Positions 14,538 to 23,570 of a stretch of 33,188 nucleotides of DNA are shown here, piece after piece. Made by a program: the position numbers and the translations under genes. This DNA is from a virus, in the IMG/VR virus record IMGVR_UViG_3300042554_000322, positions 1 to 33,188 of that record. The stretch is one strand, 5' to 3'. The notes under the pieces were generated by a model. It did not search any database. It saw only the letters and a program-made list of their open reading frames with translations, and had not been told where the DNA came from. The stretch's first letter is position 1, and each line of letters starts with the position of its first letter.

Positions 14538-17420
14538 ATGGCTACATTCGACCTACTAGATGCCGTGCTTCCCGAGGAGGGGTGGTTCTGCGTCATCGGT
14601 ATTAAGAACGAGATAGCTTGGCAAAAACTTGTAGAGACTAGAGCAGAGGCAGATGAAGTAGCTAGGGATTATTTGGATGGTGAACGCGATGTGTATTTCG
14701 GCTGCGCTAAGTATGGCACCGGCGAGAACCGCAAAGCAGACAACGCCAAGTATTTCAAAGCAGTTTGGCTCGACATAGACTGCGGCCCCACTAAGGGTGT
14801 ACCCAACGCCAAAGGCAAGATTGACGGGTACATCGATCAGGAGACAGGGCTGCAAGAGCTACGGCGCTTTTGCAAAACTATAGGTTTACCCAAGCCAGTG
14901 CTCGTTAACTCGGGGCGCGGCATTCATGTGTACTGGCCTCTGACGGAGACCATCGACAAAGACCGGTGGTGGCCTCTGGCACTACGCATGAAAGAGCTGT
15001 GCGGTATTCATAACCTGATCGTCGATCCGGCTGTATTTGACGTAGCGCGGGTGCTGCGCATACCGGGGACGCTGAACTATAAAGATGATCCACCCAAGCC
15101 GGTGGAGGTGTTGTCGTCGGCGGAACCCGTCTCTGCTGATGAGCTTACTAAAATTATTGGCGTCTCTGAAGAAACGTCGAAGTCGTTTTTCCCTAAGCGT
15201 AAGGGCCCTCCGTCTGCATTGACTATGGCTCTCATGAAGAACCGCACGGCATCGTTCAAGACGATCATGCTTAAGACGGCACAGGGGGAAGGCTGCAATC
15301 AGCTGCTGCACTGCTACCAAAACCAAGACAGTATTGACTACAACCTCTGGCGCTCCGGCTTATCTATCGCGGCGTTCTGCGAGGATGCGCAATCTGCTGC
15401 GCACAAGTTATCGAGTAAGTATCCGGGCTATGACGCGAGTGAAGTAGACGAGAAGCTACATAACCTACAGACCACAGGTGGGCCGCATCACTGCGAGACC
15501 TTTGAACGCTGGAACCCCGGCGGCTGCGAAGACTGTAAATACAAGGGCAAGATCACGTCGCCTATTAGTCTTGGCAAAGAAATAGCAAAAGCTGAAGCTA
15601 CTGATGGCGCTTACGAAGTTGAGGTCGAGGACGAAGAAGGCGAAGTCACCCCGCTCTTCATCCCTGAGTTTCCGTACCCATATGTACGAGGCAAAAAGGG
15701 CGGCATCTATCGAGAGGTGATGGGCGAACCCGACCCAGTGCTGGTCTACGAGCATGACTTATATGTGCACAAGCGCATGTACGACCCGGATATGGGGGAG
15801 CTTGCCCTGATCAGGCTACACCTACCGCACGACGGTATGAAGGAGTTCAGCATCCCAGCGTCAGCACTAGCGGGGAAGGATGAACCTAAGAAATTACTAG
15901 CTACTCAGGGTGTGTTGGCGCACAAAGCGCAGATGGACTCGGTTGTCAGCTTTCTAATTTCTTGCGCAAAGAACATGCAGATTACAAAAAAGGCAGAGAT
16001 TATGCGGACGCAGTTTGGCTGGGTAGATAAAGACAGCAAGTTTATTGTTGGTGACAGAGAGATCACGGTGAACGGCGAGTTTCACAGCCCCCCGTCAGCG
16101 GCTACGCGCCATCTGTCGCCTTTCGTCATGGAGTGCGGGGAGCTTGATAAGTGGAAGGAAGTATTCAACCTGTACTCACGCCCCGGCATGGAAGCCAATG
16201 CGTTTGCTGCACTTACTGCGTTTGGCGCTCCGCTACTGAAGTTCACCGGGCAGAGGGGCGCAATTATCAACTTGGTATTTCACGGCTCAGGGTCGGGCAA
16301 ATCAACCACGCTGGCTGTATGTAACAGCGTATGGGGGCACCCAGATAACCTGATGTGTATCCCGAAGGACACGATCAACGCCAAGATGCTGAAGCTAGGG
16401 GTGATGAACCACTTGCCATTCACGATGGACGAGATCACCAACATGACCGCAGAGGACTTCTCTGACATGGCCTACGGCATGACGCAGGGGCGGTGGAAGG
16501 ATCGCGTCAAGGGGCAAACCAACGAGCTGCGAGTCAACAATACATTCTGGCAGACCATGTCGTTAACCTCAGCCAACGCTTACTTTGCACAGAAGCTGGG
16601 TTCGCTGAAAGCCACGCCGGATGGCGAGATGATGCGCTTACTGGAGTATGAGATCAGATACTCCGACGCTATTGACGTTGCCGAGGGTAAGCAGTTGTTC
16701 GACCATCAGTTGCGCGAGAACTACGGATTGGCTGGAGGTATCTACGCTTCTTGGCTCGTATGCAACAGAGATGATGCAGTGCAGCTGCTTCGCGCTACGC
16801 AAGCCAAGATTGATAAAGAGTTAAGACTTTCGCAGAAGGAGCGGTTTTGGTCAGCGGTTGTAGCTTGCAATATCACGGGTGGGTTGATAGCCAAGTCGCT
16901 TGGGCTGCACGACTACGACATGCGAGCGATTTACAAGTGGGCTTGTAGTTTGATTTATGAGCTGCGTTCCGGCAATGATCAAAACGACAACCATGCTCTA
17001 GCTGCGCTGGGTAACTACATCAACCGCCACGTGCAAAATGCGCTGGTTATTAATGGGCAGTCGGATGCACGCACTACCTTCAATGCAGCGCCGCTGTTGG
17101 AACCGAAGGGGCAGCTAGTCTTACGTTACGAACCAGATAACAAGACTCTCTTCATTCAGGCATCAAGCTTCAAAGAAGACTGCGCCAAGCGGCAGGAGAA
17201 CTACAATGAAATTCTTAAAGACCTCAAGATACGTGGCATATTCAAAGGGCGCGTAGTTAGGCGGCTGGGTACCGGTATGAAGGTGGCTTCTGCACCCGTC
17301 TACGTGCTGGAGTTTGATTGCAGCCAATCTGATTTCTTGAGTGTAGGCGACCTACCAATTAAAGAGGACAACGATGCTGGTGGAGAGCATCAGCTACCAG
17401 ATAAACTGGAAAGCGTTTAA
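14538..17420 (+). CDS. Primase-helicase fusion (AEP-like primase plus DUF927-like P-loop helicase, 960 aa)
   Basis: The N-terminal 200 residues look like an archaeo-eukaryotic-type primase: WLDID (D79, D81), NSGRGIHVYW (S125, H130) and ARVLRIPGTLN (around 170-180). A zinc-binding linker has HC319, C330 and C333 (ending CEDC). The C-terminal half is a DUF927-like P-loop domain with Walker A HGSGSGKSTT (K588), a Walker B-like LPFTMDEIT and a downstream helicase-like core. One protein would thus unwind and prime at the phage fork. No Shine-Dalgarno precedes ATG 14538; a TATAAA at 14523-14528 sits 9 bases upstream of it. The last 47 bases overlap the next gene. Confidence 0.88.
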   Translation: MATFDLLDAVLPEEGWFCVIGIKNEIAWQKLVETRAEADEVARDYLDGERDVYFGCAKYGTGENRKADNAKYFKAVWLDIDCGPTKGVPNAKGKIDGYIDQETGLQELRRFCKTIGLPKPVLVNSGRGIHVYWPLTETIDKDRWWPLALRMKELCGIHNLIVDPAVFDVARVLRIPGTLNYKDDPPKPVEVLSSAEPVSADELTKIIGVSEETSKSFFPKRKGPPSALTMALMKNRTASFKTIMLKTAQGEGCNQLLHCYQNQDSIDYNLWRSGLSIAAFCEDAQSAAHKLSSKYPGYDASEVDEKLHNLQTTGGPHHCETFERWNPGGCEDCKYKGKITSPISLGKEIAKAEATDGAYEVEVEDEEGEVTPLFIPEFPYPYVRGKKGGIYREVMGEPDPVLVYEHDLYVHKRMYDPDMGELALIRLHLPHDGMKEFSIPASALAGKDEPKKLLATQGVLAHKAQMDSVVSFLISCAKNMQITKKAEIMRTQFGWVDKDSKFIVGDREITVNGEFHSPPSAATRHLSPFVMECGELDKWKEVFNLYSRPGMEANAFAALTAFGAPLLKFTGQRGAIINLVFHGSGSGKSTTLAVCNSVWGHPDNLMCIPKDTINAKMLKLGVMNHLPFTMDEITNMTAEDFSDMAYGMTQGRWKDRVKGQTNELRVNNTFWQTMSLTSANAYFAQKLGSLKATPDGEMMRLLEYEIRYSDAIDVAEGKQLFDHQLRENYGLAGGIYASWLVCNRDDAVQLLRATQAKIDKELRLSQKERFWSAVVACNITGGLIAKSLGLHDYDMRAIYKWACSLIYELRSGNDQNDNHALAALGNYINRHVQNALVINGQSDARTTFNAAPLLEPKGQLVLRYEPDNKTLFIQASSFKEDCAKRQENYNEILKDLKIRGIFKGRVVRRLGTGMKVASAPVYVLEFDCSQSDFLSVGDLPIKEDNDAGGEHQLPDKLESV

Positions 17421-17568
17421 GAAAGGCACTTCGATCTTTGTTCCGTGCCTGAACCCACGTGGCGCTTTAGAAGACATAATGTCAACTATGAAACGCCTAA
17501 AAGTTAAAGTAGTGACAAAAGTGGTGATTCAGGACGGAGTGAGGGGGGTGCGTATTTGGAGGCTGTGA
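17374..17568 (+). CDS. Small conserved phage protein (64 aa)
   Basis: ATG 17374, preceded by AAAGAGGACA, lies inside the 3' end of the primase-helicase gene. The product is basic: ISYQINWKAFKKGTSIFVPC, then a helix, then VVTKVVIQDGVRGVRIWRL. I recall this ending (VVIEDGVRGLRVWR-like) from many phage proteins placed next to primases, which supports it being real. It may be a small nucleic-acid-binding or protein-interaction module. Function unknown. Confidence 0.7.
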   Translation: MLVESISYQINWKAFKKGTSIFVPCLNPRGALEDIMSTMKRLKVKVVTKVVIQDGVRGVRIWRL

Positions 17569-17626
17569 GCTATACTGCCCCGGACAGTAGGCTTCTCGCT
17601 CTGTCGCTTTCTCCTATGTTGGCTTC

Positions 17627-17661
17627 GCCCCGGCCCACTCCTCTCGCCGGGGCTATTTTTT
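17627..17661 (+). terminator. Rho-independent terminator at the convergent junction
   Basis: GCCCCGG (17627-17633) pairs with CCGGGGC (17647-17653), followed by TATTTTTT. It ends + strand transcription and overlaps the last codons of the - strand giant gene. On the - strand no T-run follows the stem, so it should work only in the + direction. Confidence 0.88.
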
Positions 17662-20600
17662 GCCGTAAGGGTCAGGCGGCAGAATCTTCATAAGCATCGG
17701 GCGCAGCTTATCGGTAGTGCGGATACCCCGAACTGACATCGCGCTGGCCTCGATATTGTCCTCAATAGACTTGATGATGGTGTCAGCATCCAACGCGACC
17801 ATCGGATTCTTCTTGTTGAAGTCTTTGAGCGCCCGTACCGCAGCATCCCGGCGGCTTGGTGTGAACTTAGTAGTCAGGTCTTTGAACATCGTTAGCACCT
17901 GACTGCGCTCCAGATTGACCTTGTCGAGTTCAGCCCGTGCCTGAGACACGTCTTCTTGCGTGGCACCGATCTTGGTTGGGCTAAAGCCCGTCGCCGCAAT
18001 CGCAATCTCTTTGGCGCTTAGCTGATCCCGCGTTACTACCTTGTCATCCTTGAGGGTGCGCACACCTTCCTCGTTATACCGCATCGCTGTGGCAAATCCA
18101 CGCACACCGGCGGGTAGCAACATCTCCACACCACGCTGCACGTCACCTGTATTTATGCGGCGCAGTGCTTCGGTTGCGTTAACTGCAAGTCCAACACTTG
18201 GGCCCAGCAAGTTGAAGATAAATTCTTTGAGTGCTTCTGGTTCAGATTTACCCTGTTTGATATCACGGAACCATAGCTGATCCAGTTTGACCCGACCGTG
18301 AAAGTCTATGTCAGTAGCCCACGATACAGGCCCACGCTCAAGTGCCAACCCTAGATTCTTGCCAAACTCTTCACGCAGCCAGTTACGGAAGCGCAGTTTC
18401 GGGTTGCGCTTCTCTGGGTCTTCATCATCCTCAGACAGCAACGACATCGCCCACACAAGTACCGATACCAGAGGTAGACCCAACGTACCGGCAAACATAG
18501 CAGTCATGCCAAGCGTACCGATAAACTTAGTAGCCGCAGTCTTCTTAACCTCGGCGTCTGCGCCCTTGAACATCTCTTTGAAGTTCTTGACCAGATAAAA
18601 CGTAGTCTGCTGCGCGAACGACTTGAACTGCAACAGCACACGGGCAAGGTTGCTACGGAAATACCGTGGCTTGTTGAACTCCGAGTAGTCAAACATCGCC
18701 TCATCAGTCAGACGGGATGCTTCGTTTACTGCTTCCTCGAAGGCGGTCTTGTCATCGCGCTTAGCTTTCTTAGCACGGTCGTATGCTAAGTCGTACGCGG
18801 TCATGAACATCACTTCGCGGTTGATCTTCTCGCTGTGATGGAACAGGTAGCTAATAGCGTTGAGCGCAGTCATCGTAGACCCGCTGTACTTGTCTGACGA
18901 CGTGCGTGAAAGTTGCAGGGTGTCGTAAGTCAGCGTGGTGTCAATCTTACCCCGACGCATAGCCTCCATGTACGCCTGTTGACGGTGCCCAGTCAGTTTA
19001 GATAGCAGGGTCGGGAATGTGTACTTGCCATCTTTATCAGTCACGCCCACTGACTTGAAGATGTTCATATTCTTAGCAAGTGCTAAGTTAGCCCGTGGGC
19101 CGAACTCTCCGTTTAGTACTGGCATGCCGAACACAGCCAGACCTGTCAGGTTGGTAATAGCCGAAGCAGGTGCACTCATGTAGTACACAAAGCTTGCTGT
19201 ACCCAGCGTATTAGCTAGGCGTGTAGCAAACGCGTTCGACGGCTCAGGCGACAAAACTGCATCAATCCTGTCCTTCATCTCACGGTAGATCGGCTTGTAC
19301 AGGTAATCCCGCTGAGGCTTGCCCTTAGTTGCATCCCAAGCGCGGTCTAGGGCTTTGCGTATCTTATCGCCGTACTCGATCTTGGCAAGCTGCACCGACG
19401 TATGGAAGCTGGACTTGGCAAAGTTGCGCAGTGCATCTGCGCGGAAGCCCGCTGTGCCCTTACGATGTAAGAAGTGCTTACGGAAGTTCTGCTCAGGCAA
19501 TGTCGAGAAGTAAAGCTGATACACCTCATCACGCAGCCGAGATTTTTCTTTAGCCGCTTCCTCGTCCGTAGTGATGAGACTAAACTTAGCGCCGTCAATA
19601 AGGTCGGCTATATCCTTCACCATCCTCGAGTTGCGCATGCCCTCGTCGATAGCTTCCATATAGTTATCGCCCATACCGAACTGATCGGCATCGGCTTTTA
19701 GCTTTTCCAAAGGTATACCAAGCTCTTTAGCCCGCTGACGCACGAAAAAGTTCCGCTCACGTGCGTCTTCGAACATGTAGTACTCCATGTCTTTGCTACG
19801 TGTGCTACCTATACGCACCCAGTATTTACCCTCACGGACGAGCGGGAAGTAAGGCTCAGGTAGGTTCTCGAAGTCTTTTTCTAGCTTGGCGAGTAGCTTC
19901 TTGCGTGTGTCCTCGTCTACCGTCGTAGCCGATATACGATCTACAAGGATTTGCTTGTAGCGCAGGAACCGCGCTTTGTAGAAATCTCTGATCTTGTTGT
20001 AGAGCGCCTTACCATCCGGGCCCAACGACTCATACATCTCAGTGAGTGTCTTGGATTTATCCGGTGTCACCGATGGGTCTACTTGGTTAATCGTAGTCAG
20101 GTGAATCAGGCGGTTCAACGTGCGATACTTGCCGGGATTGGCTTGCTGCCACTGATGCCACTCTTTTGCCATCTGAGCAGTCTCGTCCAACATCTCGGTC
20201 TTGGCACCGTTCATGTCCTCAGCAAGACGAATCACGTTATCAAGTAACGGCTTACCATCCGCATCGGTCATCGCCTTTGCTGCTTCAAGTTCAGTCAGCT
20301 GCCGTGTAGTCAGCGCACCTAGAAAAACAGAGCGTTGTTCATCCCCGGTGCCGTTATAGATGTCGGAGACCACGTTCTTGAAGTCATCCCAGCCACGCAC
20401 TTTAATGAGCTGCCCGATGATGGTCAGGTTTTCTTCCGGCGCAGACAAGGGCTGCTTGATGTTGTCAGCTTTCTGCTTGCCTTCTTTGCCCGCTTTCTTA
20501 GCAGCTTGTACCTCCGCAGGTGTAGCTATGATGGCGTTCGCATCAATCGGCAACTTCATGCTTAGCACAGCATCAGTAGAGATTATTAGGTCTTGTAACG

Positions 20601-23565
20601 CCGACTGATACTGCTCCGCCATATTAAATAGCTTGCGGATGCCTTGTACAAACTTGGTGAAGAACGACGTGCCTTTGACATCGCCGGGGATGTTTGCCAA
20701 GAACGACTGCATAACCTTGTCAGTCAGGCCATACGACACGAACTCGCGGATGTCGGTAAATGCACCGTTCCTATATAACCCATCGAGGGACTCGTTAGAG
20801 CGCCCGTCAGATTTAATTTTTAGGTAGACAGACCCTGCGCGGTTCATAGCCTGACGCATCACAGACACAAAAGCCTGTAACGGTATGTCGCGGTCTAGCC
20901 CTTTCTCAGTTAGTGCTAGTGCGTAATCAAGCTTTTTGCTTGTCGCGGCGTGCAATGCCTCATGGAGCACCACCGTGTTGTTGGTACCCTGCACGTCACC
21001 GAAGGATGTATCGCGGACATAGATCACGTCTTGGTAATACACACCCTGCGTCGTATCCGTCATTGCGTTTGCAACAACGTCCGGTATCTTAGTGTTGGGG
21101 CCGATTACTACAAACTTCACGCCCTTGACCGCAGATAGTAGGCGCTGAGCAAGCAACTTCTCGAACGCATTACCCTTGTTGATTATGTAGCGCAGAGCTT
21201 GCTGCGCATCGGTCATCTGCTCAAAGGCCGCATCTGGCGCAGTTACTGAAGAAATCGGTAAACGCGTGGACTTGAGGACTGTGACCCCTTCAGCAGAGGC
21301 TTTTTCTGCATACATGGCTTCGAATTCGGCACGCTCTTCTGGTGTGAAGTTAGCAACAGCATCAATAGCTAACTGCCGCGCTTTCCACGGCTTACCATTA
21401 GGCTGCGTCAAGTCTTTGCGCTTTGACAGTCCAAACAGGGCTAACTTAGCCTGACGCAGTTCCGCCTGCCGTTGCGCTTCTCCTGCGATAGCTAGTGCTA
21501 TTGCTCGCTCGTCTTTGAAACCTTCAGCTTCCATAGCTTCGGGCGTGACAGGCGTAGAGAGTTTTTGCAAGGCGGTGATAGCCTTGTTGGCCGCAGTAGT
21601 CAGCGCCTTGTTACGGCGCATCTGTTCTTGCTGGGCACCTACATCCTTACGATTGACCGTCGCAGCTACCGCAGATTCAGCAGCTTCGTTTGTGGCTGTC
21701 TCTAGTTCGGTTGCGGCAGGGGCTGCTTGTTGCGGTCTTTCTTCTTTTGCTTCGACGGCTTCAGTGGTTTCAGCGACACTGGGTTCCTCCGTTATGACTT
21801 CTTCAGGGGTTGGTGTTGTTTCTTGCTGTAAACTTGTAATAGGCACGGAGCGCAGAACCTCGCCCATTTCGTCTTTTATACTTATATCTGCGCTATTACC
21901 CGAAGTGCTTAGTATCGTAACCGGAGTGCTACCCCCAAGCTCATTTAAGATTGCGGGGCCCGGTACTAATTCAGCAGGTTGTTCTAATCCTTGATTAGCC
22001 GCAGCAGCAAGTGATGTTTCCAGCGCTTCGGCATCGGTAGGCGATACAGCAGGTGCGGCTTCTCCCAGAGCTTCACTAGGAACAGCACTAGGTACGGTAG
22101 CAGCAGGGGTAGTAGTAATAGCTTCACTTGGCGCTCCTTCTAATGCAGTTGGCTGTACTCCCGCTCCAGCGACAGGCTCACCAGCAAGTTGTGTAGCAAT
22201 ATCCAATCCACTTGCGAGAGATGCTTCAACTCCTCCGGTAACATCGGGGGCTCCAATACCAGACACTCCAGCGCTAGGCTCAACTCCTGTGGCGACAGGT
22301 TCTGTAGGTTGAGTGACATCGGCGACTCCTCTCGTGTCAACGGGTATCTGGAATATGCCAAATTTGCCATCCTCCAATTCCTGAACGGCAAAGTTCTCGT
22401 TAGGACGATTGAGTTTTAAAAGTCTTGTACGCTCTTGCGCAGCTTCAGGAGTATCGAATGCAAAGAGTGGTTCTTCCGCAGCTGGTGTAGGCGTAACGAC
22501 TGCGCCGGGTTCTGCCGTAGAAGCTGCGATTTCTTCTTTGATTTGTCTATCTTGGTCTTCTAAATCGCGCTCATCACCAGCAAGTTTTTTAGCGGCGCGG
22601 GTTTGTAGTACACGGCTAGTCGCACCCATCGGGCCACCAAGCAGCAATGCACCACCTGCGGCTTCTAAGTATTCTTTAGCAGCGGTTGGGTCAGTGAACG
22701 GATTAATCTCCAGCCCAGCCTGCCAACGCTCTAGTAGTTGTTGCGAGACTTCTTGTGGGACTTCAAAGGCGATACCCTTCGCAGCCCCCGTAGCCACAGC
22801 ACGACGGTAAGCACCGGGGCGTGTAGCTGACTCAACGATTTCCATCGCCGCTCTATCTGCGGCTGCTTTACCCTCTAGGCCGACTAACTGACCTAACGGC
22901 TTGAAGAACTTAAACCCAAAGATGTCGAGCGCAGTTTGTCCCGTGGCGGCTGCACTAGCAGTCAGACGGTTGATGTCCTCGCCCTCTTTGCCACGCGCCT
23001 TCTGCTCTTCTTTTTGGCGGGCGATGTTGTCTGCAATATACGAACCCAACGCCGTAATACCGTAAGCGGCGGTGCCAGCAAGTGCAGCGGGTACAGCAGC
23101 AGGTGCAGCAAAAGCGGCAGCGGCACCAGCCCCCATCGCCGGAGCCATTGCGCCAAACGACGTACCCGCAACTTCCTTGAACTTATCGTAGGTCTTGCTT
23201 AGCGCGTCGCCGTAGTTACCTTGGCGGAAGGCTTCGCCTATGTCGCTAAACTCAGTCTGCTTGTATTCTTCAGCAGCTTTCTGTCTAGCAGCGAGCAACT
23301 CCTCGGTAGACTTAGCTTGGTCTCCGACCCCAAAGAATAGCTTGGCGGCAGGTGCAGCAGTCTCCACACGTTCTCTTAGTGCAGACGTAAACGACCCAGT
23401 GAAACCGGGTTCCTCTTTAGTGCGGGCATCGATAAACGGAACCGCCGTAGAAGGGTCAAAGCCCCCCGTGCGAGGAGCTTCTATTTCTAATGCCGCAGTT
23501 GAGGGGTCAAACGAAAACCCCCGCGTCGTTTCTACGGGACGTGCTGTAGATGGATCGAAAGCCAT
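17653..23565 (-). CDS. Giant internal virion / ejection protein with HEALH metallopeptidase motif (1970 aa)
   Basis: The largest gene here. Residues 1-41 hold three FDPSTA repeats (at 3, 19, 36). Residues about 135-180 are Ala/Gly-rich and hydrophobic, as in membrane-active virion proteins. An Ala/Pro/Glu/Thr-rich low-complexity stretch (about 350-640) follows. A zincin motif LHEALHAAT (H868, E869, H872) lies in the middle. The C-terminal 600 residues resemble large polyvalent (LPD/PLxRFG-type) phage proteins, with LLQFKSFAQQTTFYLVKN and a C-terminal helical domain. By size and last position in the late operon it resembles a T7 gp16-type ejection protein; the peptidase might cut the host envelope or mature the virion. 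The start is weak in Shine-Dalgarno and follows the previous stop by five bases, suggesting coupling. Confidence 0.8.
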   Translation of the reverse strand: MAFDPSTARPVETTRGFSFDPSTAALEIEAPRTGGFDPSTAVPFIDARTKEEPGFTGSFTSALRERVETAAPAAKLFFGVGDQAKSTEELLAARQKAAEEYKQTEFSDIGEAFRQGNYGDALSKTYDKFKEVAGTSFGAMAPAMGAGAAAAFAAPAAVPAALAGTAAYGITALGSYIADNIARQKEEQKARGKEGEDINRLTASAAATGQTALDIFGFKFFKPLGQLVGLEGKAAADRAAMEIVESATRPGAYRRAVATGAAKGIAFEVPQEVSQQLLERWQAGLEINPFTDPTAAKEYLEAAGGALLLGGPMGATSRVLQTRAAKKLAGDERDLEDQDRQIKEEIAASTAEPGAVVTPTPAAEEPLFAFDTPEAAQERTRLLKLNRPNENFAVQELEDGKFGIFQIPVDTRGVADVTQPTEPVATGVEPSAGVSGIGAPDVTGGVEASLASGLDIATQLAGEPVAGAGVQPTALEGAPSEAITTTPAATVPSAVPSEALGEAAPAVSPTDAEALETSLAAAANQGLEQPAELVPGPAILNELGGSTPVTILSTSGNSADISIKDEMGEVLRSVPITSLQQETTPTPEEVITEEPSVAETTEAVEAKEERPQQAAPAATELETATNEAAESAVAATVNRKDVGAQQEQMRRNKALTTAANKAITALQKLSTPVTPEAMEAEGFKDERAIALAIAGEAQRQAELRQAKLALFGLSKRKDLTQPNGKPWKARQLAIDAVANFTPEERAEFEAMYAEKASAEGVTVLKSTRLPISSVTAPDAAFEQMTDAQQALRYIINKGNAFEKLLAQRLLSAVKGVKFVVIGPNTKIPDVVANAMTDTTQGVYYQDVIYVRDTSFGDVQGTNNTVVLHEALHAATSKKLDYALALTEKGLDRDIPLQAFVSVMRQAMNRAGSVYLKIKSDGRSNESLDGLYRNGAFTDIREFVSYGLTDKVMQSFLANIPGDVKGTSFFTKFVQGIRKLFNMAEQYQSALQDLIISTDAVLSMKLPIDANAIIATPAEVQAAKKAGKEGKQKADNIKQPLSAPEENLTIIGQLIKVRGWDDFKNVVSDIYNGTGDEQRSVFLGALTTRQLTELEAAKAMTDADGKPLLDNVIRLAEDMNGAKTEMLDETAQMAKEWHQWQQANPGKYRTLNRLIHLTTINQVDPSVTPDKSKTLTEMYESLGPDGKALYNKIRDFYKARFLRYKQILVDRISATTVDEDTRKKLLAKLEKDFENLPEPYFPLVREGKYWVRIGSTRSKDMEYYMFEDARERNFFVRQRAKELGIPLEKLKADADQFGMGDNYMEAIDEGMRNSRMVKDIADLIDGAKFSLITTDEEAAKEKSRLRDEVYQLYFSTLPEQNFRKHFLHRKGTAGFRADALRNFAKSSFHTSVQLAKIEYGDKIRKALDRAWDATKGKPQRDYLYKPIYREMKDRIDAVLSPEPSNAFATRLANTLGTASFVYYMSAPASAITNLTGLAVFGMPVLNGEFGPRANLALAKNMNIFKSVGVTDKDGKYTFPTLLSKLTGHRQQAYMEAMRRGKIDTTLTYDTLQLSRTSSDKYSGSTMTALNAISYLFHHSEKINREVMFMTAYDLAYDRAKKAKRDDKTAFEEAVNEASRLTDEAMFDYSEFNKPRYFRSNLARVLLQFKSFAQQTTFYLVKNFKEMFKGADAEVKKTAATKFIGTLGMTAMFAGTLGLPLVSVLVWAMSLLSEDDEDPEKRNPKLRFRNWLREEFGKNLGLALERGPVSWATDIDFHGRVKLDQLWFRDIKQGKSEPEALKEFIFNLLGPSVGLAVNATEALRRINTGDVQRGVEMLLPAGVRGFATAMRYNEEGVRTLKDDKVVTRDQLSAKEIAIAATGFSPTKIGATQEDVSQARAELDKVNLERSQVLTMFKDLTTKFTPSRRDAAVRALKDFNKKNPMVALDADTIIKSIEDNIEASAMSVRGIRTTDKLRPMLMKILPPDPYGKK

Positions 23566-23570
23566 AGCGG

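Noticed and set aside
17569-17600. TATACT with ACTGCCCCGGACAGT near the convergent junction
   Set aside because: No -35 box, and a + strand promoter here would only meet the terminator and converging genes.
21515-21994. 159-codon + strand frame inside the giant gene
   Set aside because: Ser/Ala/Val-rich mirror of the Ala/Thr/Glu low-complexity region of the - strand protein.
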